Assembly: GCF_001653235.2 (NCBI RefSeq)
Contig: NC_035790.1
Span: 3,782,001-3,846,000, forward strand
Length of the DNA: 64,000 nt
Reading direction: 5' to 3'
Origin: Pochonia chlamydosporia 170
Taxonomy: Eukaryota; Ascomycota; Sordariomycetes; Hypocreales; Clavicipitaceae
Every line of letters begins with the position of its first letter. Within the stretch, counting starts at the first letter, position 1. The position numbers were made by a program, and so were the translations under genes. The notes under the pieces were generated by a model, which worked only from the letters and a program-made list of their open reading frames with translations, was not told where the DNA came from and made no database searches. Positions 43,564 through 55,293 of this stretch are shown here, in pieces.

Positions 43564-45192
43564 ATGCGTGTACGTATTGAAATATCGCCTCTCTTCCAAC
43601 CGCAGCCTTTCGGATTGTCAACCGCTATTGGCCACAGTTTTACGATCGACTGTCGACCCAGAGTTTATGCAAGGCTAACATACACCGATCGCTTTAGATT
43701 CAATCTGCTCTCGTCGCGCTCGCCGCGTCGCTGGTCGCTGCTGTTCCGCCTCTGGAAATTAAGGGCAACGAATTCTACAATACCAAGACTGGCGACAAAT
43801 TCCAGATCGTTGGTGTCGCTTATCAACCCGGCGGTAGCGCTGGCTTTACCGAGACCAGCCCTGATCCTCTTAGTGATCCCGAGGCTTGCTTGCGAGATGC
43901 TGCCCTCATGCAGGTGATGGGCGTCAACGCCATCCGTGTCTACAACCTGAACCCCAACAAGAACCACGACCAGTGTGCTAGCATCTTCAATGCTGTGAGT
44001 CCCCTGTTGGATTATTGTACATTTATCCGCAACTTTCTGACGATTGCAACCCTAGGCTGGCATGTACATGATTCTGGATGTCAACTCTCCTCTTGTTGGA
44101 CAGGCCCTGGACTCTGGCAAGCCTTGGGAGACCTATTACGCTGCATATCTCAACCACACTTTCGCTGTTGTCGAAGCTTTTGCCAACTACCCGAACACGC
44201 TACTCTTCTTCTCCGGCAATGAGGTTATCAACGACCTTCCTTCAGCCAAGTTTGTTCCCCAGTATCTTCGCGCCGTTACCCGTGACTTGAAGAACTACAT
44301 CAAGAACAACCTCAAGCGACAAATACCTGTTGGCTACTCCGCTGCCGATGTCCGTGACGTTCTTTGGGATACCTGGAACTACCTGCAGTGCAGCGTCGAC
44401 GGCAAGTCTGACGACAAGACCCGTGCCGACGTGTTTGCCCTGAATTCGTACAGCTGGTGCAGCATCAAGGCGACATACGAAAGCTCCACCTTCAACAAGT
44501 TGACCGACGGTTTCTCCAAGTCATCTATCCCCGTCTTTTTCAGCGAATACGGCTGCATCGAGCCCCCTACTCGCTACTGGAACGAGACGCGCGCCATGTA
44601 CAGCGACAAGATGACCCCCGTCTTCTCAGGCGGTGTCGTCTACGAGTGGACCTTGGAAGCAAACAACTACGGCCTCGTGTCTATCAACGGATCCACCCTC
44701 AACATTCTGGGCGATTACAACCGTCTCAAGTCTGCATGGGCCACGATTGACTGGAAGTCGGTCCAGTCCCAAAAGGCCGCCAAGAAGGACATCACTCCCC
44801 CCAAGTGCGGAAAGTCCCTTCTCACCGAGACTGGCTTCGACTCCAACTTCACAGCTCCTGCCCCACCACCAGGTGCGCAGAAGCTCATCGACGATGGCAT
44901 CAGCCCCAAGCCCAGCGGCAAGATTGTCAAGATTTCCGACTACAATGTCAAGATGGCTGTCAAGGATACCGAGGGCAAGGTCGTGACAGGCCTAAAGGTC
45001 ATCCCCTTGGGTGACGACGAATTCAACATGGCAGGTAGCAATAAGTTGGACACTGGCAAATCCGATCCCGGCAGCGGCAGCAGTGGTAACAGCACTGACA
45101 AGGGCGACGACAAGGAAGACAGCGGTGCCGCCCTCCACACTCCCATGATGTTGGCTGCTGTGGTGCCTCTCGTGGCCATGTTGTTTGTGTAA
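43564..45192 (+). CDS. gel1: GPI-anchored 1,3-beta-glucanosyltransferase, GH72 (Gel/Gas type)
   Basis: Exons 43564-43569 (6 nt), 43698-43994 and 44056-45192 give 479 residues. The first exon encodes only MR; splicing makes the signal peptide MRIQSALVALAASLVAAVP. GH72 landmarks are IVGVAYQPGG and VNAIRVYNLNP, with acid/base Glu157 in FFSGNEVIN and nucleophile Glu265 in FFSEYGCIE, plus YEWTLEANNYGLVSI. There is no Cys-rich CBM43 domain. A Ser/Gly/Asp stalk leads to a hydrophobic end (MLAAVVPLVAMLFV), fitting a GPI signal. The enzyme cuts and rejoins wall beta-1,3-glucan chains at the outer plasma membrane. The symbol is by family similarity to Aspergillus Gel proteins and not a proof of orthology. 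Confidence 0.95.
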
Positions 45193-45407
45193 TTCACGGC
45201 AGTTTAGACGCATATAATCAAGCGAACGTGTATATAGAAATGTGAATCCCGTCAAGAAGACAAGATCGTTTTGGTTTCCTTGGTAATATCATAACATGTC
45301 GTCTGTAATCCCACCAACCATGGTGCCATGACATTTTAGCAAGAAATTTCTCCATCCATCGTACATGCCTCATACCAAATCATTGTAAATCTGTCCATGT
45401 TAACCCC

Positions 45408-45680
45408 TCATTTCCTCCCCTTGTTCTTCTCAGTTGACTTTTTCTTCTCCGTTGGGCTGTTCTTTTCCGTTGCCTTATTTACAGGCTTCTTAACCTCCTT
45501 CTTAACCTCCTTCTTGACCTCCTTCTTGACCTCCTTGGTCTTGCTCGCACTCTCACACGGACGTTGATACTCGTGTCCCATGCGCGTATAAGAGGTCGTA
45601 CACGCAGATCCCGTCTCGCAGGGCACGCAAAACTCATGGGTGCCAAAGTCGATGGCGCGGCAGCAAAATGAGCAGCACAT
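45408..45680 (-). CDS. Small Cys-rich protein with Lys/Glu repeat tail, hypothetical
   Basis: A single-exon frame of 90 residues. The N-terminal half holds eight cysteines in 42 residues: MCCSFCCRAI, then CVPCETGSACTTSYTRMGHEYQRPC. The CxxC spacing and CC pairs suggest a metal-binding knuckle, not a secreted toxin-like fold, since there is no signal peptide. The C-terminal half is a four-fold KKEV repeat made by a 12-nt DNA repeat, followed by a Lys/Thr/Ser/Glu tail. I recognise no named family. The organised cysteine block argues that it is real; the short length and repeat tail argue caution. Confidence 0.5.
   Translation of the reverse strand: MCCSFCCRAIDFGTHEFCVPCETGSACTTSYTRMGHEYQRPCESASKTKEVKKEVKKEVKKEVKKPVNKATEKNSPTEKKKSTEKNKGRK
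45486..45535. repeat. 12-nt tandem repeat coding the KKEV units
   Basis: About four copies of a 12-base unit (CTTCTTAACCTC and a close variant with GAC) stand in tandem within the small Cys-rich gene. The copy number may vary between strains in steps of four residues. Confidence 0.8.
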
Positions 45681-46609
45681 TATGCCGTATGCTATGCTTT
45701 ATAAAGGGCTTCGTATGCGTATATGTTTTGTATGAGGACGATGAGGATTCGTAAACAGCAGTTGAGAATTCTGATACCGCAGTAAAGTTCCCTTGAATAT
45801 AAGTAGCTTCCTTGAAAAATGTGGTTCACAAGACGCAGTGTGTATGAGGACGCATCTGTATCGTAGTCTTGGCGCTTTTTACAAAAGAAGCCGTCGCACC
45901 TTCTACATATAAACAGTGACATCACGGCCATCGGGGCAAAGTCACGTCATTTTCACAGCAGGCGGACAAGGACAAGGACAGGGAACAAAGTTTGTGGGCG
46001 ATGCATGAAGCCGTTGACAAACATGTGTGATAAAGTAGTGTAAATGAGTGCGACGGTGGTGCATGGGGCGACGAGGGAAGTGTAAACTATGCATGTAGCC
46101 TTGAAGGGATCCATGATGGGGCGGCAGAGTCTGGAAGGGGTTTTGGAAAAGGTCTGCAACTAGGTTGGATATTGGGTACCGAGATGCTGATTCTGATTCT
46201 GGTGCGTATTTCTTGTCCAATCGTTGGAGAAATAAGGCTGGCTTGGAAGTCACACGGCAATACGACATGACTAGGCAGCAAACATGATTGTACAGGTTGC
46301 ATGGTTTATTATCGTTTGTCTGTCTTCAGTCCATCACATCCATCCCCCTTCCCTTGTCCGTCTCGTAGCCATACACGACGACCCTTGCCGCATGTCCCTG
46401 CCAGCAGCCATGGCCAAATATTGAAATAACAGAGATTTCTCCGTAGTCTAGCTTGCAAAATACAAACAACATGAGATACTTATTAGCGTTACCCATCTAT
46501 AATGCCCCTCTCTCCCGTCTCCATTGCGCTTCACGCCTCATTGCCACACAGCATCTGCAATCGCCGCCACTGCGTTTCATATGGTTTTTGTTTTCTCTTC
46601 ATTATGCAT
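45681..46609. other. Intergenic region between the small Cys-rich gene and ACL2 3' end
   Basis: A stretch of 929 bases without a convincing gene. Short minus-strand frames here lack domains. Confidence 0.5.
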
Positions 46610-48583
46610 TTAACCCTTGAACTCCTCGGCCTTGCTCTCCTCCCACTTGCCGGGGACAAGAGCCAGGGGCACAATGCCGGAGACGTGCATCTCAGGGCCA
46701 AAGATCTTGGCATCGAGACCGAGCTCCTGAGTGGCGGCCTTCATGTTCTTCAGGCCTTCCTGGTAGTTGGGACCAGCACGACGGACCCAGATCTGGACCT
46801 TGTGCTCAATGAGCTGGGTGGCGTAGTCTCGCAGAGCGCGAATCACACCCTTGAAGGTGCTGGCAACATTGGTGAAGTTGGCAATACCGCCTCCAATGAA
46901 GAGGACCTTGCCCTTGTCCGACATGGGAGCGCGCAGCATGAGGTCCAAGACTGTGCGGGCATAGTGGTAGGTCTGGGACTCGGTGGGAGCACCAGAGTAT
47001 TCACCGTAGTTGGCGAGCTCGTCAGCAAAGCCGGCAGAGGCAATGGCATCGGCGTAAACTACGGAAGCACCACCACCAGCGACCAGAGTCCAGATGCGGC
47101 CGTTGTGGTTCAGCACGGTAAGCTTCAGAGAGGCACCAGTCTTGGCATCCATCTCAGCAATGTAGGCCTCCTCCTTGGTCAACTCACGACCGAAGGGAGC
47201 AGGGAACTCCATGGGAGGACCAGCATCAATGTTGACCTTTTCACCATTGGCGGGGGCAATGTTGGTGAGACCAAGAGCAGCGGGAGAACGAGCAATAGCC
47301 CACTTGACACCGCATTCAAAGTCGGCGGTCTGATCTAGCTTGGCAGCCAAGTCCAGGAAGTGGACGGCAGCAGAGGTCTTGTCCTCGTTGGGAATGACAA
47401 CCAAGGGGTTGATCTCGAGGTAGGTGAACTGGCAGTCAACATAGACAGCATACAGACGGCTGATGAAGTCAACGAGGACATTGTGAACACCCTGGGGAAC
47501 CTTCTTGAGAAGGGTAGCAGCAATCTGCTCATTGGAAGGAAATTCTGTAAGGTCGACAGGAATCAACAGCTTCTCGGCCTTGGCATCAACATCGCCAACA
47601 TCAACACCACCCTCGTGGGTGAAGAGGATCCAGTCGCCCTATAGGAGCAAACAAAGTTAGCACAAATATGCCCAAAGAGGAAACAACCAAGAGCTGCAAC
47701 GGCAATCAGGTGTGCTAAAAACAAAAGCGCTGCAGTGGCCGTGGTGGACTGAAGCGTGTTTGCTGCGCAGGGATCAGGATTTTGCGAAGGTTACCAGGGA
47801 CCCTCTCTATCGTGACATCCGTTCGCCCGTCCGCCCCTACGGTTCGGCAGGGACTGACCGATGCAGGCCCCCAGAACCCACCATCCCATCCACATAAGAT
47901 GGCGAGCAGCCGCTCTCTGGCTTGCACACATGTTGCAGCGACAAAAAAAAAAACATCCAAATTCCAACAATCTGATCCCTCAAAGGTGACAGAATGTGCA
48001 AATGCATATCAAGGGTCTCTGGTGGGGTTGACTACCCTCCGAGACCCAAACTTTGCAAGTGCCATACAGCCACCACCAAGAACACAAGGCCAAAATTTGG
48101 CAAACTTGAAAACAACTCAAAAAGGATTTTGAATTCACTTACATCACGGACAGAGTTGATGTTGATATAATACTCGGTGTCCTGAGGGTGAGGCACAAAG
48201 GGCTCGACAAGGAATTGTCTCAAGACACCAGAGGTGTGCTCGACTTTCTGCTCCTTTCCGGCACGCTCAGCAACCCAGGCCTTGGCTTCGGGCCAAGATT
48301 TGTTCAAAGCCAAAAGACCACTCTTGCCTCGGCGCTTGATGAGCTGATCGGGCTTTGCAACGAACTTGGCATTGGGCTGGAGGAGCCAAGGATAGGTGAC
48401 CTCGGCCTGGTTCAGGACATCCTCAACGTTGGCATCCTCGGGAAAATGCAGAGAAGCCAGTCTGGGAGGAGGATTGTGCTTGGTTGGCGGGGGCAGAGGG
48501 GTAGGCTTGATGACGGGAGCACGAGTGAGGTGGTAGTTGAGGATGGCCTTGCCGTCGGCCTCGAAAATCGACTTGGCGGACAT
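46610..48583 (-). CDS. acl2: ATP-citrate lyase subunit 2 (ATP-grasp / citrate-binding subunit)
   Basis: Exons 48583-48143 and 47638-46610 give 489 residues, the normal fungal length. The N-terminal ATP-grasp part begins [19 protein letters not shown]; the citrate-binding CoA-ligase-like part includes [49 protein letters not shown] and [14 protein letters not shown]. With Acl1 it splits cytosolic citrate to acetyl-CoA and oxaloacetate, supplying lipid synthesis and histone acetylation. Animals carry both parts in one protein; ascomycetes often have two adjacent divergent genes, as here. The single intron is 504 nt, long for this window, with donor GTAAGT and acceptor CTATAG. Confidence 0.97.
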
Positions 48584-49898
48584 GGTGAATCTGCGGACGA
48601 AGACGAATTGATGGCTGTGAAGATGGAGGTTCGGTCTCTGGCCTGGAGCGCTCGATCTGAATTATTCTGCGCAGAATGTTAGCCCGACAATTGTTTCTGC
48701 GGCCAGGAAGCAGGTTCGAAAACGTGCGACAAGCGCAGCGGTCAATGGAATCGACGGGGAGGACGAAAACCATTTTGCTGAGCATCTCACCAAGATGCGC
48801 AAGTGGGCTGCACGTACCAAGACACCGGCGAGCTAGAGCTGGACGATGAGGGGAAACTTGAGAGAGCTCGCAATTGCAATTGCAGGCAGGCAATATGCAA
48901 AAGAAAAAGAATGCGGACAGGAATCCGAGGGAATACGTCGGGATATCTGGAGGAGTGAAGACGAAGATGAATCAAGCAGGATGGAGGAATTGGAGCTGGA
49001 TGACGGAGAGGGTGTGGTGGTCGAAGTGGAAGCGGAAGTCAGCTTTCAAAATTTTGGGCTCAGCATTGGCAAAGCTCCAGCAAGGGTGCGGGCGGCAGCG
49101 GTGGTTGACGGAGAGTTGGAACGGGCTCAAAGTTGCAGTTGGGAGCATGCAGCTGGGCGAGGGGACATGGAGGGGACATGGACATCTGGTGGAGGCTGGC
49201 ATGGTTTGCAGGAGGCGAGGGCCTGCTGCAAGTCCCGCAGTGAACCAGACCGGTTTGCGCCTGAAAGCCTCTGGCTACGACACCATCCCAGCGCTCTCTC
49301 CGCTGCACCACCCTACAACTTCGTCCAACTTCAGCAGCGGGGAGATTCAACGTCAGCCTTTCCCCCTGGATGAAGTCACTGCCCAATTGCGTGCAGCCCG
49401 GACGGGCGGTCAAGGACCCCCGTTGTCTCTGAGACGGTCAAAACCCTGCCAACAGAAGCGGTGGGCTACCCTGATTTTGGCGGGCAACGAAGAGGGATGG
49501 CCGGCACCAAAAAAAGCATTGGGGTGACGCAGACACACCCGTTGACCTTTCCCCAGCAAGCGCAAGAACCGATGAGGCCACTACTGCTGCACACACACAC
49601 GACACTCTCATGCAAACACACCGACACCGAGTACCGGTACATTCGACTCAGGCCCGCCCCAGCGGTTGAGAGGTGCCAAGTGGGGACCTGCCAGCGGGCC
49701 AAAGCAAGAACCCACCAAAAGAATGAGTTCAATGTTGCGATACGGAGCCACTTGGGCAGGCGCAACCGCAAAGCACTCACTCACCCAACCTTTGGCTTTG
49801 GCAGGACCCTGGTCAAGATCTTGTGGCTTCATTTTGGCGAAATGGTTCCCCTTTCTTTTGTTTCGGCCTGTCTCATTTGGTCAGCATGCAAGCGTCTG

Positions 49899-49929
<31 letters not shown>

Positions 49930-52206
49930 CACTTTGGGAAAATGAAGGCGAATGTTGAAGAAATGGGCAATTCAAACCACAGATGGGACATGGCAAAGCT
50001 GGATGTTCACTGTCACAGACAGACTCGGAGGTGCAGACAGCGGGGCAAGGCTGACGTTGGCAGGAGCTTCCACAAGAATGCTATCCTCCGTACTCCGTTT
50101 TGCATGGCCCGGCGCAGCTCGCACCCCTCCCTTCCAGACTCTCATTCATGCGCAAAGCAGTACTGTACCGGTAACTTGAGGACGTCGAGTTATTCCAAGG
50201 CTGGTTTACTGAATTGGTCCGAAGAATTGGGAATGTTGCTGCACACCACCGGAGCTGGAATTTTCATTCGGAGTAACCTTTGAGTGTCGTTGGGGAGACA
50301 GCCAATAGGGTGGAAGCCAGCGCATAAGCTCCCCTGTCACTGCCGAATGGGAACGGACGCCGCCTTTCGGAGGAGGCATGATGGATCCTCGAGCATCAAC
50401 ACGCAACATCTATTGCGGCCAAAAGTCATCACTCAAATGTTCAATTACACGACTGCACTGAGTCTGGATTTCTCCGTGTTTCGTGCTATTTGTTCTTGTG
50501 AACTTTTAGTATCTGCATGAAATGGTGTGCAACCCATTGCAAACCCCCGAATAACCCGGGTGAGCATGAATGAGGTCATGATACCAAAAATGATTCGGAG
50601 CCCGAAATCCTTCATCACTTGCATCACATATGCACCATGAATGGGGCGCATGTGTGACCACAGCGAGCTGGACTATTGTTCTGTTTCATTGGAACGGGGA
50701 ATTGGCTCGTCACGGCAAACTGCAGAAGGTCGTCGAAGACTTTGGTTTGCAAGTTGACTTTTTTTTCTCTTCGCTTGGAACGAATGGATCTCTTGGTGAG
50801 TTGTCGGGCACAAATCCCCGACAACGGCCTCTGCGACCCCGAATTTGGTGGAAGTACCGGTACTCGGGGTGAGGCTTTGCTGGTAAGGGCGGCGGGACAA
50901 GGGTCCGCCACTTTGATGTCTAGCCTCAATAATCAAAACTGGGACAATTCAACAGATCTACGAAAGTCGACCAGTCGAAAAAAAAAAATAACCAGGACGC
51001 AATAAGGGACAACAAACGGGTTCCCCAACTCATTTTTCTGAGCCAATCCATTCGCGGAAGCCCCCGTCACTCGCTCCGACACAATTCCACGCACCACTCC
51101 GTCTTGCACAGCACTGAGACCAGACGAGTACCAGCAAACCCCAATTGTGCCGGGAAAGGGGTGTGGCATAGAAGAACCAACTTGACACACACACTGTTTA
51201 CTGCCCTCTTTACATCTGATTGCACCCGCATTTCCGCGTAGCGCAAGGCAATCCGGGGTCGCAGATAGCGTCAAGGCAAAACGATTCAAGAATTGGTAAG
51301 TTGATTTCATCTTGTTTTCACGTCTCGTCTGGCGGAAACGCCTCACCGCTACGGATAGGTATCAGACGGCTTCCGTGGGACGGTGGGATGCGCTTTGAGA
51401 TCCTCCCGCTCCGGAGCTGCACGCCTGGCTGCTGAGCTTCAGGTCAAGGTGCCTCCTTCACCTCTATTTCTGCCACTGCCAAACAAGAAGCTTCCATTGC
51501 CCCACCAGACCATGTCCCTAGCTGCAGGCCACATGGTGGTTGGCACGCAATCTGGCCAGCAACCTGCAGGGCCGCATCGGCTGCCCCACAGCTTTTTTAG
51601 TTGGCCAAGCTCCACCTGGGCAGTTTGGCAGTCTATCGGCAGAGCAGAGCAGTGGACTGGCGCCAGTTCTCGGCGGTGCAGGAGCTGGAGATGGCGTTGA
51701 AGGAGCCTGCCAAACGCCCAGCCCAGCACCCAGCGGTCGACGTTCGGTTGGCGCCTCCAGTCGACACAAGACACCCGGCCAGACAAACATTGAACCCTGC
51801 CAGGTTCAATGTTGCTCATCAGCCCGCAAGTCCCTTCAGCGCCGTCATGCCCGAAAACCAAATGCAGCTCCGTCTCCCACCAAAAAGCTGATCCTCTTAC
51901 ATTCTCACTCAACTCTCCTGAAATTCTACCTTTCTCCTCCCACTTCCCCCATTAACTTTACGGTCTTGAAATTCCCTTGGCCGCTTTATTTCCTCTCTCC
52001 ATTTCCTCTTTTTACATTTGCAATCGCAAGAGCTTCCCGCGGGCTTGCACAGTCGTGCCTCAACAAAGCCACGCCAGCTGCTGACCGGTACTCACCAGTG
52101 ACCCGCTCAAGAAAATCGCCAACCTTAATCTCCCCGCCGTCACCACCACCTTTCTCATCTTTCAACCATCTCACCGTCCTGACCCGGACGATATTCACAT
52201 CCAACC
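48584..52206. promoter_or_regulatory. Divergent ACL2/ACL1 intergenic region of 3.6 kb
   Basis: Both ATP-citrate lyase subunit genes start outward from this region, so it must hold their control elements. It has no convincing gene; the longer frames (for example 48874-49527 and 51540-52316) show no domain. A 30-T tract lies near the middle. Bases 51890-52030 are T/C-rich, like a leader of ACL1. Confidence 0.55.
49900..49929. repeat. Homopolymer T30
   Basis: Thirty consecutive T residues on the plus strand lie near the middle of the ACL2/ACL1 intergenic region. Such poly(dA:dT) tracts exclude nucleosomes. Length may be inexact because of sequencing. Confidence 0.9.
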
Positions 52207-54318
52207 ATGGCTCAAGCGACGTCGAACGGTGCCAATGGCGCCAAGGGCCAGCTCTCCGCCAACGACCAGATTCAGCGTTTTGCTGCCCCCAGCCGACCTC
52301 TGAGCCCTCTTCCTGAACACGCTCTCTTCAACGACAAGACCCGATGCTTCGTCTACGGTCTCCAGCCCCGTGCTGTTCAGGGCATGCTGGATTTCGACTT
52401 CATCTGCAAGCGCAAGACTCCCTCGGTTGCCGGCATCATATACACTTTCGGTGGCCAGTTCGTCAGCAAGATGTACTGGGGCACCAGCGAGACCTTGCTG
52501 CCTGTCTACCAGCAGGTTGACAAGGCCATGGCCAAGCACCCTGATGTTGACGTCGTCGTCAACTTTGCTTCTTCCCGAAGTGTCTACAGCTCCACCATGG
52601 AGCTCATGCAGAACCCCCAGATTAAGACTATTGCCATCATTGCTGAGGGTGTTCCTGAGCGAGTAAGTTTCTTGTGTACCCTTTATGCCGCAGGCGGCTA
52701 CACCGGGGCCTCCTGATTACTCAATGAGACTAATTGGCCCTCTACGAGTCGAATTGACATCGAATGTTCGTTGCTGACAATTCCACAGCGAGCTCGTGAG
52801 ATTGCCCATGTTGCCAAGAAGAAGGGTGTCACCATCATTGGCCCCGCCACTGTCGGTGGTATCAAGCCTGGCAGCTTCAAGATCGGTAACACTGGTGGTA
52901 TGATGGACAACATTGTCGCCTCCAAGCTCTACCGCAAGGGTTCAGTCGGTTACGTTTCCAAGTCTGGTGGTATGTCCAACGAGCTGAACAACATCATCTC
53001 TCAAAACACGGATGGTGTCTACGAGGGTATTGCCATTGGTGGTGACAGATACCCCGGAACCACCTTCATCGACCACATGCTCCGATACCAGGCCGACCCC
53101 GAGTGCAAGATCCTGGTCTTGCTCGGTGAAGTTGGTGGAGTTGAAGAGTACAAGGTTATCGAGGCCGTCAAGCAGGGCATCATCACCAAGCCCATTGTCG
53201 CATGGGCAATCGGCACTTGCGCCAGCATGTTCAAGACCGAGGTCCAGTTTGGTCACGCCGGTTCATTTGCCAACTCTCAGCTCGAGACGGCCGCCACCAA
53301 GAACAAGATGATGCGCGAGGCTGGTTTCCACGTCCCAAACACATTTGAGGACATGCCTTCCGTCCTCAAGGAGGTCTACGACAAGCTCGTCAAGCAGGGC
53401 ACCATTGTTCCCCAGGCTGAGCCTGTTGTTCCCAAGATCCCCATTGACTACTCTTGGGCTCAGGAGCTGGGTCTCATCCGAAAGCCCGCTGCCTTCATCT
53501 CCACCATTTCCGATGACCGTGGCCAGGAGCTTCTTTACGCTGGTATGCCTATTTCCGACGTTTTCAAGGAGGACATTGGCATTGGTGGTGTAATGTCTCT
53601 TCTGTGGTTCCGTCGCCGTCTGCCGGACTATGCCTCCAAGTTCTTGGAGATGGTTCTCATGCTTACTGCTGATCACGGTCCCGCCGTCTCTGGTGCCATG
53701 AACACCATTATTACTACTCGTGCCGGCAAGGATCTGATCAGTGCTCTTGTCTCTGGTCTGTTGACCATTGGTTCCCGATTTGGTGGTGCCTTGGACGGTG
53801 CCGCCGACGAGTTCACCCGTGCCTTTGACAAGGGTCTGAGCCCCAGAGAGTTTGTTGACAGCATGCGCAAGGCCAACAAGCTCATCCCCGGTATTGGCCA
53901 CAGAGTCAAGTCCCGCAACAACCCTGATTTGCGTGTCGAGCTGGTCAAGGAGTATGTCCTGGCCAAGTTCCCCAACCACAAGCTGCTCGACTACGCTCTT
54001 GCTGTTGAGACTGTTACCACTTCCAAGAAGGACAACCTGATTCTCAATGTCGACGGTTGCATTGCCGTCTGCTTTGTTGATCTGCTCCGCAACTGCGGTG
54101 CCTTCTCCACCGAGGAGGCCGAAGACTACCTGCAGATGGGTGTTCTCAACGGTCTTTTCGTCCTTGGCCGCAGCATTGGTCTTATTGCCCACTACCTCGA
54201 CCAGAAGAGACTGCGCACTGGTCTGTACCGTCACCCCTGGGATGACATTACCTACCTGCTGCCCAACCTCCGTGAGGGCCGGCCTGGCGCCGAGGGCAGA
54301 GTGGAGGTTCAGATGTAA
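52207..54318 (+). CDS. acl1: ATP-citrate lyase subunit 1 (CoA-binding / citryl-CoA lyase subunit)
   Basis: Exons 52207-52662 and 52789-54318 give 661 residues. A CoA-ligase-type nucleotide-binding part ([42 protein letters not shown]) leads to the phosphorylated histidine, His308 in [13 protein letters not shown]. The C-terminal third is citrate-synthase-like, with [27 protein letters not shown] and [14 protein letters not shown]. The protein ends EGRVEVQM. It forms the lyase with Acl2. The divergent pairing across one intergenic region suggests joint control; the codon use and CT-rich leader suggest strong expression. Confidence 0.97.
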
Positions 54319-54956
54319 GGTGGTGGATAAGAAGAAATGGGCAATGAGCGTGTGGTCTCTTTTTAACCGTGCATTTGATGATTTGGTGCGACGGAATATA
54401 CTGATGATGGGTGTATTAACTCGATAAATGTAGGCTAGGAAGCAGCACGTAGCTAGTTTCCACGTAATTAACTATAGACATGAAGTTTGTGCTATTTGGA
54501 GTGGTTGCCTTTTGTAAAGTGCTGTAATACGACTGGACCAGTATGTCAGATTTTGGCATACAGTGGCCCTCCTTACACGAGGCGCCTGTGCAGCAATCAG
54601 CCCATCACCATGAGTCTATCAAAGTCCCGAACCAGCGGTCAACACCACAACTGAGCCCATTACACCAGCGGTAAAGGCCACACTTGCAAGCTAATAACTC
54701 GATTACCTGGAAAAATTGAACTGTCAATTGTCCATTTGCACGCACTCCCCTCAAGTACAGGGTACGAAATGCTTGCTTCCCTGTAGGCAAGTCACGTGAC
54801 CCAAATTTTCATCAACCGACCGACCCAAGAAGCGCAATCGCAACGCTGTCATCAACAAACCAAAACGCAGCACCAATGCGGTAACAGTACGTTTCCAATT
54901 CCACGCCCTCACCTCAGGATACTTGCTGACATGTCTAGATACCACCACACAAAACA
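54319..54956. other. Intergenic region between ACL1 and mitochondrial L30 genes
   Basis: A stretch of 638 bases holding the ACL1 3' end and the promoter of the next gene. No gene recognised. Confidence 0.5.
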
Positions 54957-55217
54957 ATGTCCTTCTTCCGCATCACGCTGCACCGCTCGGCGATTGGCCT
55001 CCCCGAACGAACGAGAGGCGTCCTTGCGGCCTTGGGCCTCCGCAAACGCATGCAGACGGTGTTTCACCCCGTGGAGCCGCAGTTCGCAGGCATGATACTC
55101 AAGGTCAAGGAGCTGGTGAGGGTGCAGGAGGTGGAGGAGCGGTTGAGCAGGGCGGAGGTGAGGAGGCAGAGGACGCCGGAGCAGGGGTTTTACATTGAGA
55201 AGGCGGTGCCTAGGTGA
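54957..55217 (+). CDS. mrpl33: Mitochondrial large-subunit ribosomal protein uL30m
   Basis: A single exon of 86 residues beginning [16 protein letters not shown]. The uL30 fold is clear from the conserved [21 protein letters not shown] and [22 protein letters not shown] segments. The short N-terminus doubles as the mitochondrial signal, as in yeast Mrpl33. The C-terminal tail is Glu/Arg-rich. The gene is convergent with EAF3; the stops are 76 bases apart. Confidence 0.93.
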   Translation: MSFFRITLHRSAIGLPERTRGVLAALGLRKRMQTVFHPVEPQFAGMILKVKELVRVQEVEERLSRAEVRRQRTPEQGFYIEKAVPR

Positions 55218-55293
55218 TTTGTGGTGTCACGGAATACCCTGTATTTATAGAGAACAAAAAATTGATATTTTATGGCTAATTGTACATTGGGAC

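Noticed and set aside
48874..49527. Plus-strand frame of 217 codons in the ACL spacer
   Set aside because: No domain. The low-complexity Trp/Lys/Gln-rich start looks like non-coding sequence.
53263..54234. Minus-strand frame of 323 codons
   Set aside because: Antisense shadow of ACL1.
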